64,000 nt of DNA from Acanthosepion esculentum (taxonomy: Eukaryota; Mollusca; Cephalopoda; Sepiida; Sepiidae). Both the position numbers and the translations under genes were made by a program. The stretch spans positions 7,964,020 through 8,028,019 of the forward strand of contig OZ038482.1 of assembly GCA_964036315.1 (NCBI GenBank). The letters are read 5' to 3'. This document shows positions 46,240 through 57,169 of the stretch, piece after piece. The notes beneath the pieces are model-generated. The model searched no databases and was not told the DNA's origin. It worked only from the letters and a program-made list of their open reading frames with translations. Every line of letters starts with the position of its first letter. Position 1 is the stretch's first letter.

Positions 46240-47972
46240 ATATAAATCAATTTAAACGGGAATTTTAATATACTGGAAAAGATAAACATAAATTAGTACA
46301 GATATACACATATGCTATAAGAAATGACATGCTTTATAAATTTTACTTTAAAATAAATTATTAACGTGTCGTTAAAAATGCAATACCGATGTATTCAAAT
46401 CGCAGGTTACGTTAAGAAGAATTAAGTTAATTAAAAACTATATTTTTTACTTTATTTTTCTGTAGAAAAATAAACTGGGATGACTTACCTGAGGTTGGAT
46501 CAGCAGGATTGGCCGAGGAGCGGAGTGGGGAATGGCTTCGTCAATTGGGTCATTAGGCACGGGTGCCACATCCACTTCCTCGTTTATAGCCTCCTACCGA
46601 AAGAGTGGGAGGAGTGGAGGCAGTTACAATCTTATAAAATGCCTCACTAAACTCTCTCGACTGCGGACAACTGTTGTTTGTCAGCGGCTACTTAAATCTT
46701 GTTAGCAAACACAGGTTGGGAGTGGGTCATTTTACTTCCACAACCTCGGTTTGTCGGCACCTCGAACTCAGGGTCACCCTTCAAGTCAATATCTGTAACT
46801 ACACTGGTCAACAAAAATAAGGTCCACGCTTCGTACTGATGTTTTCCACGACTTTATTTGATAACTTTATAACACCGTGAAAACTACATAAAACAAAAGG
46901 AAAACAGACAAACAAGAAGGGTTACAAACAACTTTTAAGGAAAATAACGGATTTTAAATAAAATATAAGGAAACACGAAAGAAGTTGATATAAAATCACT
47001 GATTTACATATTTAACAATGCTATGAACTAATTAGATAATTACCGTGTTCGCCTGGTAGACCAGTTGTAGATTTTAACTCTGGACGGTAACACAATGTCT
47101 GTCATCTATCGCACCACGTTGTTTCTTTTCCAATCCCGGGCTAAATGGCCACGCGATGCGATGCGACAATTTATAGCCAAATTCCAAGGAAGGACCATGA
47201 ATAAACTTTACATCAAAATAAAAGGAAACAAAAAAAAGGGGATTTTTTTTGTTTGTTTTTCTTTCTCTTTAAAGGCGGCGCTTATAATGTCCTTGTTGTC
47301 ATGGCAACACATTTATTCACAATGACGGCAGCTACAATATCTTTTGGCCATTTTGCGAAGAAAAACGACTTTGATCATCAGTGTAGATTTCATACCTTTT
47401 TTTAAAAATATATATATAAAGCAAAAAGAAAAGCACCAGTTTCCATTTATGCAGATAGCAGGGATCAGCTGTTAAACCAAATCTCTGTCCTAAAGATGAA
47501 GATTAAGGGGAGGCTAAAGTTGTCAGACGGAGACGAAGTTACAGTGAACCTCTTCTCAGTTTTCCTCAAGCAGCTCTTGGAATATATCAACGAAATTAAG
47601 ATCTGCATCTGCAAACTGGAGATGTTTAACGCCTATTATGAAAAAAGGGAGGAGATCGAATCTGATTGGCTAGCCCTCAAGGAACTGGAGCCCGATTCCT
47701 TCCTACTTCCACCAGAGTCTAGTTCCTACTTGGATCAGCCCCACCCTCTCTGTGTTCTCCTGAGTTATCACCAAGAAGAAGTCCACCTTCCTTTACCGTA
47801 AGGCTCCCACAATTGCAGATCACAGGGCCAACATTCAGCGGTCTGGAAATGACTATTCACTGCATGAGGTTTTGCAATTTTCTATCGCTATTTGTGTGGC
47901 TGGCATGGCTATCGATGCCGAAAAACTGAACTTCCTAAAAATGCTTTCTGTCTGAAATGCCATTGTTGTTGA
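46240..47972 (+). pseudogene. BEL/Pao retrotransposon 5' part, copy 1
   Basis: Matches 48345-49970: leader (AATTTAAACGGGA, 'ttttactttaaaataaatta', 'tgacttacctg.gg.tgg'), then a gag-like frame (47457-47801) with RDQLLNQISVLKMKIKGRLK, QLLEYINEI and EKREEIESDWLALKEL. The frame ends in a stop and the copy is cut by another repeat at 47973. It lacks the expanded (TA)n and the 460-bp insertion of copy 2. Confidence 0.6.
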
Positions 47973-48065
47973 TTAACCATAAAGGGTTCAGTTCGACATT
48001 CCAACCACGGCCGAAACGTTGTGATAAATATGGCAACAAAGATGAGGACAATAGTCCGAATAATG
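47973..48065 (+). repeat. Short copy of the Penelope-terminal repeat
   Basis: AAAGGGTTCAGTTCGACATT, 'ggccgaaacgttgtgata' and GATGAGGACAATAGTCCGAA, in the same order as 52965-53062. Confidence 0.75.
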
Positions 48066-48205
48066 TAAATAGTGTACGACAGTCAAAATCGGGACAAAGA
48101 TGTGCGACAGCCTCAAGGGCAGAGCATCAAGTCCCGGAGACTTGCTACTGCCAACCTCCTTCAATGCCAAGTAAACTTCGCCCTCTGTGATCTCACTCTC
48201 GCAGC
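48066..48205 (-). pseudogene. Non-LTR retrotransposon RT scrap, antisense
   Basis: On the - strand 'ITEGEVYLALKEVGSSKSPG' followed by LDALPLRL matches the '...ALK.L...KSPG.DGLP' motif near the start of non-LTR reverse transcriptases. Confidence 0.65.
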
Positions 48206-48281
48206 TAGCCGCTTCAGTCTTTGCTAGCCGCTTCAGTCTTTGCTAGCCGCTTCAGTCTTTGCTAGCCGCTTCAGTCTTTTT
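48205..48281 (+). repeat. 19-bp tandem repeat, four copies
   Basis: CTAGCCGCTTCAGTCTTTG four times in a row with essentially no divergence, the last copy with a T-run end. Confidence 0.95.
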
Positions 48282-48344
48282 CTAAATGTACACATACATA
48301 AATTTCACTAAATAAACATTACAATAAGTATTATAATTCACAAC

Positions 48345-49335
48345 AAATTTAAACGGGATTTTTAATATGCTGGAAAATATTAACATATAATTAATACACA
48401 TAATTATGCTATAAAAATAATGCTCCATAAATTTTACTTTAAAATAAATTATTTACGTATAGTTAAAAAAGACAATATTATAAAAATATTGGTTATCTCC
48501 CCTTGGTTGATAACACCTGCTGATAAAAAGATAATTCCATTTATCTGATAATAATGGGTAAGACCCAAAGTAGGCGCCAAAGTGAATTAAGGCGCCAAAT
48601 AGGAGAAACCCTGTCGACCACGAACGGAACAGACGTGCTTTTAGCCTACTCCAAGAACACGCGAGACTGGCCACACTCAAACCTGAATAATGCAAGGACA
48701 AGCAGCTATTCGAAGAAAGATATGAGTAGCATCAGATAAGTGTTTTCAATCAATTTCAAACAGACACGTGTATATAGATATCGTTCCCGATGCCATGACA
48801 TTTAACTTCTAAAGGAATACATTTTTAGCAATCCTCTATTCTCATTTTGGTTCTATAATATATTTCTTATATAAGGTATGCTTTTTAAACTGTTTTCTTG
48901 TCGCCTCTTTGTTTATCAGCTACGACTCAATTTGGGGAGTCGCTAAATTTCCCACGATATCGATGTATCAAAATCTCAGGTTAAGAAGAATTAAGTTAAA
49001 TTAAAAACAATTTTTTTAGTTTATTTTTCTGTGGAAAAAAAGTGGGGTGACTTACCTGGGGATGGAGTAGCAGGATTGGTCGTGGATCGGAGTAAGGACT
49101 GGCCCCGTGACTTGAGTCATTAAGTTCGAGTGCTACGTCCATTAAGGGGAGTGGTGGCGACAACGACGACTTAAACTGCTATTACCAGACACAGGTTGGG
49201 AGGGGATCGCGAAGATGTCATTTTCCTTCGCAACCTCGGTTCGTCGACACCTCCAACTCAGGGTCATCCTTCAGGTCAATATTTTTGGCCATTTTGCAAA
49301 GGAAAACGACTTTGGTGATTGTCGATTTTGTATCG

Positions 49336-49399
<64 letters not shown>

Positions 49400-52035
49400 A
49401 AATGAAAAGAATCAGTTTCCATTGATTCTACTGGACTGTTCCCCATAGCAGACAACCGGGATCAGCTGTTAAACCAAATCTCTGTCCTAAAGATAAGGAT
49501 TAAGGGGAGGCTAAAGTTGTCACACAGAGACGAAGTAACAGCAAACGTTTTCTCAGTGTTCCGCAAGCAACTCTTGGAATATATCAACAAAATCGAGATC
49601 TGCATCTGCAAAATGTTTTCCGCCTATGATGAAAAAAGGGAGGAGATCGAATCTGATTGGCTGGCCCTTCAGTTGGCAGCACACAAGGAACTGAAGGAGC
49701 TCGATTCCTTCCTACTTCTACTAATTCCTACCTGGATCAGCCATCCTCTCTGTGTTCTCCTGATTCAGCGCCAAGAAGAAGCTCACCTTCCTTTCCCGTA
49801 AAGTGCAGATCACAGGGCCAACATTCAGCGGTCTGGAGATGACAAGTGGCTGCATGAGTTTTGCAATTTTCTATCGGTATTTGAAAACTCGGTGGCTTGC
49901 ATGGCTATCGATGCCGAAAAACTGAACTTTCTAAAAATGCTTTCTGTCTGATATGCCATTTTTGTTGATTAATCATCTGAGTTGCATCAATGAAAATTAC
50001 AAACTCGCTCACACGATCTTGAAAAGGGAGTATTGGGATGTTGATGAAATTATTGACCAAATTCTTCGGGATATCATAGACTATTCCCCGAAAAAAGAAA
50101 GGTCATATTCGAACCTGGGAAATTTATTTTCTAGAACATCTTCACCCTTGGACGAGTGGGGAAGCTCTCCTTCCTGTCACTTTTCCAATGATGCCTGATG
50201 TCTAAGCTTTTCTTCAAGTTCCCGAATGAGTTGAAGAGGGGAGATGGTCCTGCTGTCTGGAAGGAGGATACCGGCCTTGTCTTCCTTATTGCGGGATACC
50301 AGTGAGGTTATAACTCGCGACCTTATTAAGGGAAATGAATTTACCGGTTCTACCTTCAATGCTGACCGACGACAGCCCTCACCAAAGTCCAGAGGTACCT
50401 CGATGAGCAGGGACGTCTCATTTGTTTTTGATTTGCCACCAGTCCTCTGTATGACCTTCAGTAGAGAATGGGATACTATTACGGCCAGTTGCTTGCTGGA
50501 CACTGGGAATGGCCGTACCTACTTGGCCAGTGACGTGCTACAGTACTTGTGCTCCTTGTAATCTATCGGCCTCGATCGTCGACTTAGGCTGTCTACCCTT
50601 CTTGGAGAGTGCGATAGGAGATTTAGTAGGCGGTTTTGGAGATTGATTTGGTGTCCGGTCATGCACATCACTCCCCGGTTTTGGTGGCCGATACATTGAA
50701 ACTGTTTGACCAATTAAAAACCTACTGTTGAACGTTTTCAATGAGGTCGTTGGGAATCCCGGACCGAGAGGAGTTTTGCAGTTACGGTCAGGAGCAGATA
50801 CAGCACTTCCATAGTCCTATAACTTTGAAGGACGGAAAGTACTATGTACAGTTGCCCTGGTACGCAGACAAACTGGCCTACGTCCCTTCTAACTACGCGA
50901 TTGCCTTACTCAACTTGAACCGTGTGGTTCGGAGTCTAGAGAAAAAGGGGCTGTACCGAGATTACCTAGAAGTGCTCTTCCAACAAGAGCAAAAAGGGAT
51001 CATGGAGTCCCTCGGGATTTTAGAAATTATGTCTTGATACCCCATTGACCCGTCATTAAAACTGACTCTGAATCAGGCCAGTGTTTAATTTTAGCTTGAA
51101 AACCAGTAACTCGATCTCGCTAAACGAGGTCGCCTTCTCCGGTATAAACCTGACTGGCGATATACTGGATTTGCTGTTATCCTTCAGGACAAATAACTAT
51201 GTCTTGCTAGCTGACACTCGGAAAGTGTACCTGATGATACGTCTCGGTTTGGAGACAGAAATGGATAGATTCTGTTTTTTTTTCTTTTTTTTTAGAGATG
51301 GGAACTGGCTCCGCTGTTACCGGTATGCTACCCTTATTTTCGGGTTCACCTCCAACCCATCTGTACTTGAGATGCCTGTCGGTAACCCTTGGATGCCTGC
51401 CGAACCGGTTTTATGTGGACAAACTGGTGATGACTGAGTTTGATCCGAGGTTATATTCCCTGGCTAGAGAACGTCTGCAGAAGGGCGGATTTGCATCCAG
51501 TCCTGATACACTAATAGTGACATCAGAAGTTTGATGAGCAGAGATGGCAATTTGAGCACGCATGATGATGAGAGGAAAAGTTGCACATCACCCCTGTCAT
51601 ATTCAATCCGTAAGCGTCGAAAAAGAAGTAGATACTTTCTTAGGCAGTCATAATATTTGACCTCGTGTCTCTCTGCTTCCCAGTGACCTTGCGGAGTCGA
51701 GTTCTGGTTAAGATGTTGTGGAAGAAGGGTTTAGAATGGGACGTTCTGGTCTCGCAAGAGTCCCAGTTGTCGTGGAGAAGTCACGCGGATAACCTATCCG
51801 CGTTGAGCGCTAGCCATTTTAACCGAGAGGCTCTTGATGGGGGCCGAGCTGAGCCTTTATACCTGTTCTGCGATGATAGAGGCTTATGGGTTCGCTGCTT
51901 ACGCTGTGCAGGACCGATGTTCCTGGATCTTAGCCAAGGCTAAGGTTGCGCCTGTGAAGGATATAACACTTCCCACATGAGAGTTGATGGCCGTTTTCCT
52001 TGCACGCAAGTGTTTTCCGAAAATCCAATTGCGAT
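48345..52035 (+). pseudogene. BEL/Pao retrotransposon, copy 2 (gag, protease, RT, RNase H)
   Basis: Leader as in copy 1 but split by an insertion of about 470 bp (48484-48955). Gag-like frame 49454-49801, and 'ILKREYWDVDEIIDQILRD' near 50020. Protease-like 'CLLDTGNGRTYLASDVLQY' at 50490-50550. RT: PITLKDGKYYVQLPWYADKL, 'YAIALLNLNRVVRSLEKKG', 'FSGINLTGDILDLL', 'FYVDKLVMTEFDPRLYSLA' (50741-51500); the family's YVDD is YVDK here. RNase H-proximal 'PVTLRSRVLVKMLWKKGLEW' (51675-51740) and 'SWILAKAKVAPVKDITLP' with a following stop (51925-51975). Integrase and 3' LTR are not visible. Frames are broken many times. Confidence 0.8.
49340..49393. repeat. (TA)n microsatellite within BEL/Pao copy 2
   Basis: About 54 bases of TA. 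At the same position copy 1 has only ATATATATATA (about 47408), so the run expanded after the two copies separated. Confidence 0.95.
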
Positions 52036-52225
52036 GTTAAGGTTATTGCCTGTTTTAGCGTTTCAAACAATATTTGCACCGATTTATCTCCCTTATACAG
52101 AAAGTAAACTTCTTGAACGAGATTCATATTTAAGTTTTATTTTCGATATAAAATGTGATGCATCCAAAATAATTTCAGAAATACAATATAATTTATTCTA
52201 ACTATTTTTCCGTAATTAAAAAAAA

Positions 52226-53080
52226 TGTACAGTATTTACATTAGTCGGACTATTGTCCTCATATTTGTCGCCATATTTGTCACAACGTTTCGGCCGTTGT
52301 ACGCTCCGGCCTTCTTCAGGTGGTTGGAATTTCGAACTGAACCCTTTATTTCGATCACTGGGGTAGACTGTTCTAGTTCCACGTGCCATGTTTGATGGAT
52401 GTCAGTCATCAGTTATCAGTCAGGGGAAGTAGTAAAATCAGGCGTGGCTGACCACATATGGAGAGAGAAGGGAGATCACCGTCCCCTGTGGGATCATGTT
52501 GAGATCATAGACAGGGAACACCATTGGAAAATTCGTAAACTTAAGGAATCAGCACATATGCTAAGCCACAAAAATCTCATGAGCCGACCAAGCATAGAAA
52601 TAAATACAATATGGGAACCAGTAATAAGGAGTGCCAGAGAAAAACAATGATAACAAAGTTGCAATATGAGCTCTGGTAAAAACATGAAATGATAACAGCA
52701 AAATTGCAATATGAGCACTGGTAAAATGGTTGCTGAAAATATTAGGTTTATAATACCCAGAAATTCATACCCAGATGTCCTCAAGGACACATGGCACAGT
52801 GGATAAAGGCGTTGGTTAGATCCAGTGACAGAGGGAAAATTAGCAGGAGATAAATCCAGATCCAGTGACAGAGGGAAAATTAGCAGGAGAGAACTGATAA
52901 CTGACATCCATCAAACATGGCACGTGGAACTAGAACAGTCTACCCCAGTGATCGAAATAAAGGGTTCAGTTCGAAATTCCAACCACCTGAAGAAGGTCGG
53001 AGCGTACAACGACCGAAACGTTGTGACAAATATGGCGACAAAGATGAGGACAATAGTCCGACTAATGTAAATACTGTACA
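52226..53080 (+). mobile_element. Penelope-like element fragment between ~190-bp inverted terminal repeats
   Basis: The ends TGTACAGTATTTACATTAGT (52226) and its reverse complement (to 53080) begin arms of about 190 bp that match almost perfectly (52226-52424 and 52890-53080). Inside, the frame 52399-52650 reads KSGVADHIWREKGDH, IIDREHHWKIRKLKESAHML and SRPSIEINTIWEPVI, which fits the region after the GIY-YIG endonuclease of Penelope-like ORFs. The internal 52785-52885 part has a tRNA-like 'cacagtggataaaggcgttgg' and a 41-bp tandem duplication (ATCCAGTGACAGAGGGAAAA twice). RT is absent. Confidence 0.7.
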
Positions 53081-54365
53081 TAATACCTCATCTCAGAAAT
53101 ATAGACAGACTCTAAAAAAATGTAATTTAATTCTTAGAAGTAAAGAGTCACCATTCCAAATTCTAAAGACATTTTTGGCTTCCAATGTTCGGCCATGAAA
53201 CCCAACCTTTTGGTGAATCCTCAAGAAACTGACATTTCCTCAAATAAAAAAACTGAAGCTTTGGGGCTTCTTCTTCTTCTTAAAATAGCCGCACATGAAG
53301 AAGAAATTAACCGGCTTGGCAAAAAAGTCTTTTGCACATCATGGCACTATGATGTGATATTTGCAGAAAGACAGCATCATATTTTACAAATTATTCCAAG
53401 AATAGAATTAAAAAATACAGATGGCAGTTCTGCATCTGGACAAAAAGTGTGAAATGTCAATCCTTTTTTGACCATGCCACATGTGAGTCTACAAAAACTA
53501 ATACAACACACGTCTTTCTCGACTATAGACATGAAGATCTATACCAATTTCTTTTTTTCTTCTCTCATTGTATGCTTAAGTATAGATATTCAAGATTAAC
53601 CATTTATTTTGCCCATCTGAAGCATTTCTCTCTCTAGATACAATAAGAAATATTGTCTTGAGGTTAATGGTAATCAGAGATACATTTCTACATTTCTCCA
53701 GTACTCAGGGATTCGGTTTTCAAATGCTGTAATTCATAAATGAGGTTCTGATGTAGCAACATGCTCACCTGGTTAATAGAAAATCACAAGTATTTTAGGT
53801 TACTAACGTAAGAACCTAATGAGATCGTATTGAATGTCCTCTTTGTAATTCGCCAGCATAACCTATGCTATCACAGACAAAATTTATTAAGAGCTACAAA
53901 AGAGGAAACTGTGGAGAGCCATGGTCGCCTACACCTGGAGGGGACACGGCACATAAAGAAGTATTTCTATTGTGGGTAGCGTAATAGTTATCACCATGGA
54001 AAATGAAATCGGCGATGCGACTGGGTCACATGACAGGGTAGACTGGGCGCTCTAGCCTTGGGTAGAGAACCCAGACTAAGTGCTGAACTAAATACCGGAC
54101 TAACTGCCAGACTAAATGCCGGACTAGTCCGAACACAAAACCCTGAAGAAGTTCCCAAGAAATTACTCCACTATCTTCCCCATAATGCATGACAATTCAT
54201 AGATGTAAAAAAGAAAAGGAAACTGTGAAGAGCCATGATCGCCTATTTCAAGAAGGAAAATGTCATTTTAAAAAATCTGACATATTATATCGAAGCTTAG
54301 AGATTTAACTTAAAAATTAGCAGCTGGTTTCCATGCAAATTTTGTATCCTTTACAAATAACTCCA
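53081..54365. other. No gene confirmed; 85-codon + frame at 53195-53452
   Basis: The 53195-53452 frame (charged, 'KIAAHEEEINRLGKK', 'FCTSWHYDVIFAERQHHIL') is more protein-like than its surroundings but matches nothing known to me and has no clear splice sites. 54070-54130 has a short degenerate repeat of 'gactaa.tgc.g' (CCGGACTAACTGCCAGACTA). Confidence 0.3.
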
Positions 54366-54368
54366 TCT

Positions 54369-54409
<41 letters not shown>

Positions 54410-54410
54410 C
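54369..54410. repeat. (GATA)n microsatellite
   Basis: About ten uninterrupted GATA units. Confidence 0.95.
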
Positions 54411-54539
54411 AAAATATTGCAGATAATTTCAGTACTTTAGTGTCTCAATTATCAGTTTGATTTGAATTCCAGGTTTTGACATAATCGAATCTTTCACCCG
54501 GGATTGATGTGAAGCAAGAAAATTTATTGTTTGACTTTT

Positions 54540-55485
54540 TTTGAGCATGACTGAAATGCTTTCAGGAACATATGATTCTTTCCATTTGAGACTATCGAGG
54601 CTGGTAGTATATCTCAACTTGTCATCTACAAATTATGCAGAAGAGCAATTTTTTAATCGACTTCACCTCAAGCAAGGCAGTGACGCCACTATGACACAAG
54701 GGCTTACTGGGCGTGGAAGAACAGAAAAATTACTAAGGAGAGAGAGCAAAATAAGAGTAATCTGGAGGAGAATAGATAGCGATTGACATTGAATTTAAAT
54801 TTAGGAAGATCAAATTTAACTGTTAAACGTGGATCCAGAAGGGAGTTCCGCAAGCGAGAAGTGCGAGAAAAACAATGGTTTCTATAGAATTTACGTTTAC
54901 ATCTAGCCACTTCAATTGGAAATTGATGAGATCTCGACGAAGGTCTAGTACTGCGCTTATTTTTTTAAAAGTCCAAGTACCATAGGAGATCATACGAAGA
55001 ATTACCATAAAACTATTTATAGAAAATGCACAAGAAGGCAACCTTACGATAGTGGGAAGGGACTGGAGCCGAACCGCCAGATAAGGACCAATAATATTGC
55101 TGATTTTTCTTTGGATTTTATCAAGGAGCTCTAAATAAATAGCAAGAGCATAGGATTATATCTGGTAGCAATATTCTCAGCATGAACAAATGGTAGACTT
55201 ATAGATATGAAAGATAGATTCTGGAGAGAAAAATTGTATCGCACGATACAGCGAACCAGCTGAGCTTGCAATGTATTCAATATAGTCTTTCCAATTCCTG
55301 TCAGTCGAAAGCGTTACCCGGATCAGGCGCAACGATTCATTTTCTTGAAGGTTAGCATCGGCCACGCTGATGAAAGGCGGAGATAAAAAAAATAATGGAG
55401 AGCAGTTGTCTAGTGAGTGATGATTTGATGACCGTCCTGGAGTTTCATTTAATTTATTTAAATAAAAATCCATATTTCCTGACAA
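54540..55485 (-). pseudogene. Jockey-like LINE ORF2 3' end, antisense
   Basis: On the - strand 'ENESLRLIRVTLSTDRNWKD' then YIEYIASSAGSLYRA and FSPESIFHIYKSTI aligns with the + strand LINE at 58750-58910 (TSLRLLGLTLSADLRWNNYI, PPESILQIYK). Further on, FSRTSRLRNSL and DLPKFKFNVNRYL match the usual C-terminal tail of such elements. Frameshifted and missing the catalytic region. Confidence 0.75.
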
Positions 55486-55497
55486 AATTTACATAAA

Positions 55498-55802
55498 TTA
55501 ATTTGAAAACCTCGGACGATGGCCGGATCGGATAGTTATATTTTCATATTGACGATCACATCTGCAATGACGACCTTCAATGAGTCTTTTGTGCCGTAGA
55601 GCCGCTGGTTGAACTACAATGCCCCAGACATTGTAGTCCAGGGAATCCAAGACAATAAAGCTAGAAGGCCGCATGTTGAGAGTGATATGGCCAGGAACAT
55701 TCTCATTCCACCAATTTTGGGACACGTATGGCATATAGGCGGGAGTCCTGCTGGGACGGATACGGCCACTCGCCATGATCTATCAATGTAATGTGGATAC
55801 AT
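55498..55802 (-). pseudogene. mariner-family transposase C-terminal fragment, antisense
   Basis: The - frame VSQNWWNENVPGHITLNM, 'PSSFIVLDSLDYNVWGIVVQ' follows the mariner pattern '.Q.WL..N.P.HI...MWPPSSPDLNPLDY.VWG.VE', with the PSSPDLNP core altered to PSSFIVLDS. The N-terminal DNA-binding and first catalytic Asp regions are absent. Confidence 0.75.
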
Positions 55803-55809
55803 TCGTCGG

Positions 55810-56755
55810 GTCTGCGCAGATCCACGTGTCGTTCCTCCGGGTCACTTGACCACATTTGAGAAGCTCGCTATCGCAGAGCCATTATAGTTGACGTGCTAGT
55901 TGACACAACCATAGAATGCCATTTACTTCCTGTGTCGGATTGAAAGATGTCACGTTAATGCTCTTGATACATTTAAAAGAAAAGTGAGAATTATAAAATG
56001 TAGCGCATGTTAGGTCATAATCCATTTATGACCCACTAAAGATATGTTCGTAAATAGCTAGTTCATCGTGTTCATCATAAGTTGTTTTTAATTTATGTCC
56101 ATTAAGAAATATTTATTCCTGGTATTCGAGTGTACAGTACATTTAAACTCCAAACTGAGCAGTTTGCTTTAACCAATATCATGGGCTCGTGACATGTTTT
56201 AGTGTAACAACTGATTGTAGGCTAGGCTAGAAGAACTCGGGGGACTCCACTGTTGCCTTCGTATTACATTTACCTGTGGTAAGTCTCACTGATTCTTGGG
56301 GGGATGAAATGTTATGAATGCTACCACCCCAGCTGTAATCTGTTCCTCTATGTTGCAACTAGTCGTGTCAGAATCTGTTCTTTGCTATGTTGTAAATGAT
56401 GTTCTGATTACCTATCGAACTGAATATCCGAAAGTCCCGTAGAAAAACCTTTTACTTGAAACTGAAGCCAAATAAAATGGTCGTTCTAATGATAACAGAC
56501 AAGTATTTATTTATATGCAACTGCAACGATTCCATCTTTTGCCTTATTTTTGTTTGTAGACGAAGCGAACACAAGGATATTTCCTTTCATGCCTTTTTCT
56601 TATGAACGGTCAGTCTAACATAGTAACGACTTTTTTATTAAATCAGTTTATTCCATTTTTAACTTCGTTCTTCTGACTCCAGCGGAAGGTCATTACGTAT
56701 CTCTAACGGCCAGGGTACAAAACAGGCTTTACTGACTGGAACAACACTCTCCCAG
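55810..56755. other. No gene recognised
   Basis: Mixed composition, no coherent frame. It is moderately GC-richer than the window average and may be further transposon debris. Confidence 0.35.
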
Positions 56756-56762
56756 GCGTGGC

Positions 56763-56990
56763 CGGTCCTGGGTATGACGATAAACTACATCCGCGTCCTG
56801 GGTATGACGATAAACTGCATCCGCGTCCTGGGTATGACGATAAACTACATCCGCCGTAAGACGATAACCTACATACAACAGCAAGGCATCTGATCAGGAG
56901 GTTTTGAGGGTCGTAGAACCACCTCTTAATTGCTGATGTTCCCAGGTTACTTGCTAGGGTCCCAGATACTCGAGGTAGCGGGTTACGTTA
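56763..56990 (+). repeat. Tandem leader repeat upstream of LINE (3 copies of ~31 bp)
   Basis: GTCCTGGGTATGACGATAAA followed by CTACATCC or CTGCATCC, GCG-linked, three times (56764-56854), then a partial fourth ('gacgataacctacat'). 'CAGCAAGGCATCTGATCA' and AACCACCTCTTAATTGCTG follow. Single copies are at 5915 and 6828. Confidence 0.85.
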
Positions 56991-57169
56991 AGGGGTAGTT
57001 TATACGTATAGGAGGGGAAGATAACTGTTAACTCTTTTTCTATTTGTCAATCCCTCACGCAAATAGTTGACTTTCCCACACGTTTCCCCAACAACCTGGG
57101 CGGTAAGGTTTCCTTTCTCGAGCTCTGTTCCACCCCCATCCCCGAGTCCTGTCGCGCCTCGCAGCTCTG

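Noticed and set aside
49218..49448. Short frames with repeated Tyr-Ile across (TA)n runs (also at 25037 and 62690)
   Set aside because: Direct product of TA microsatellites.
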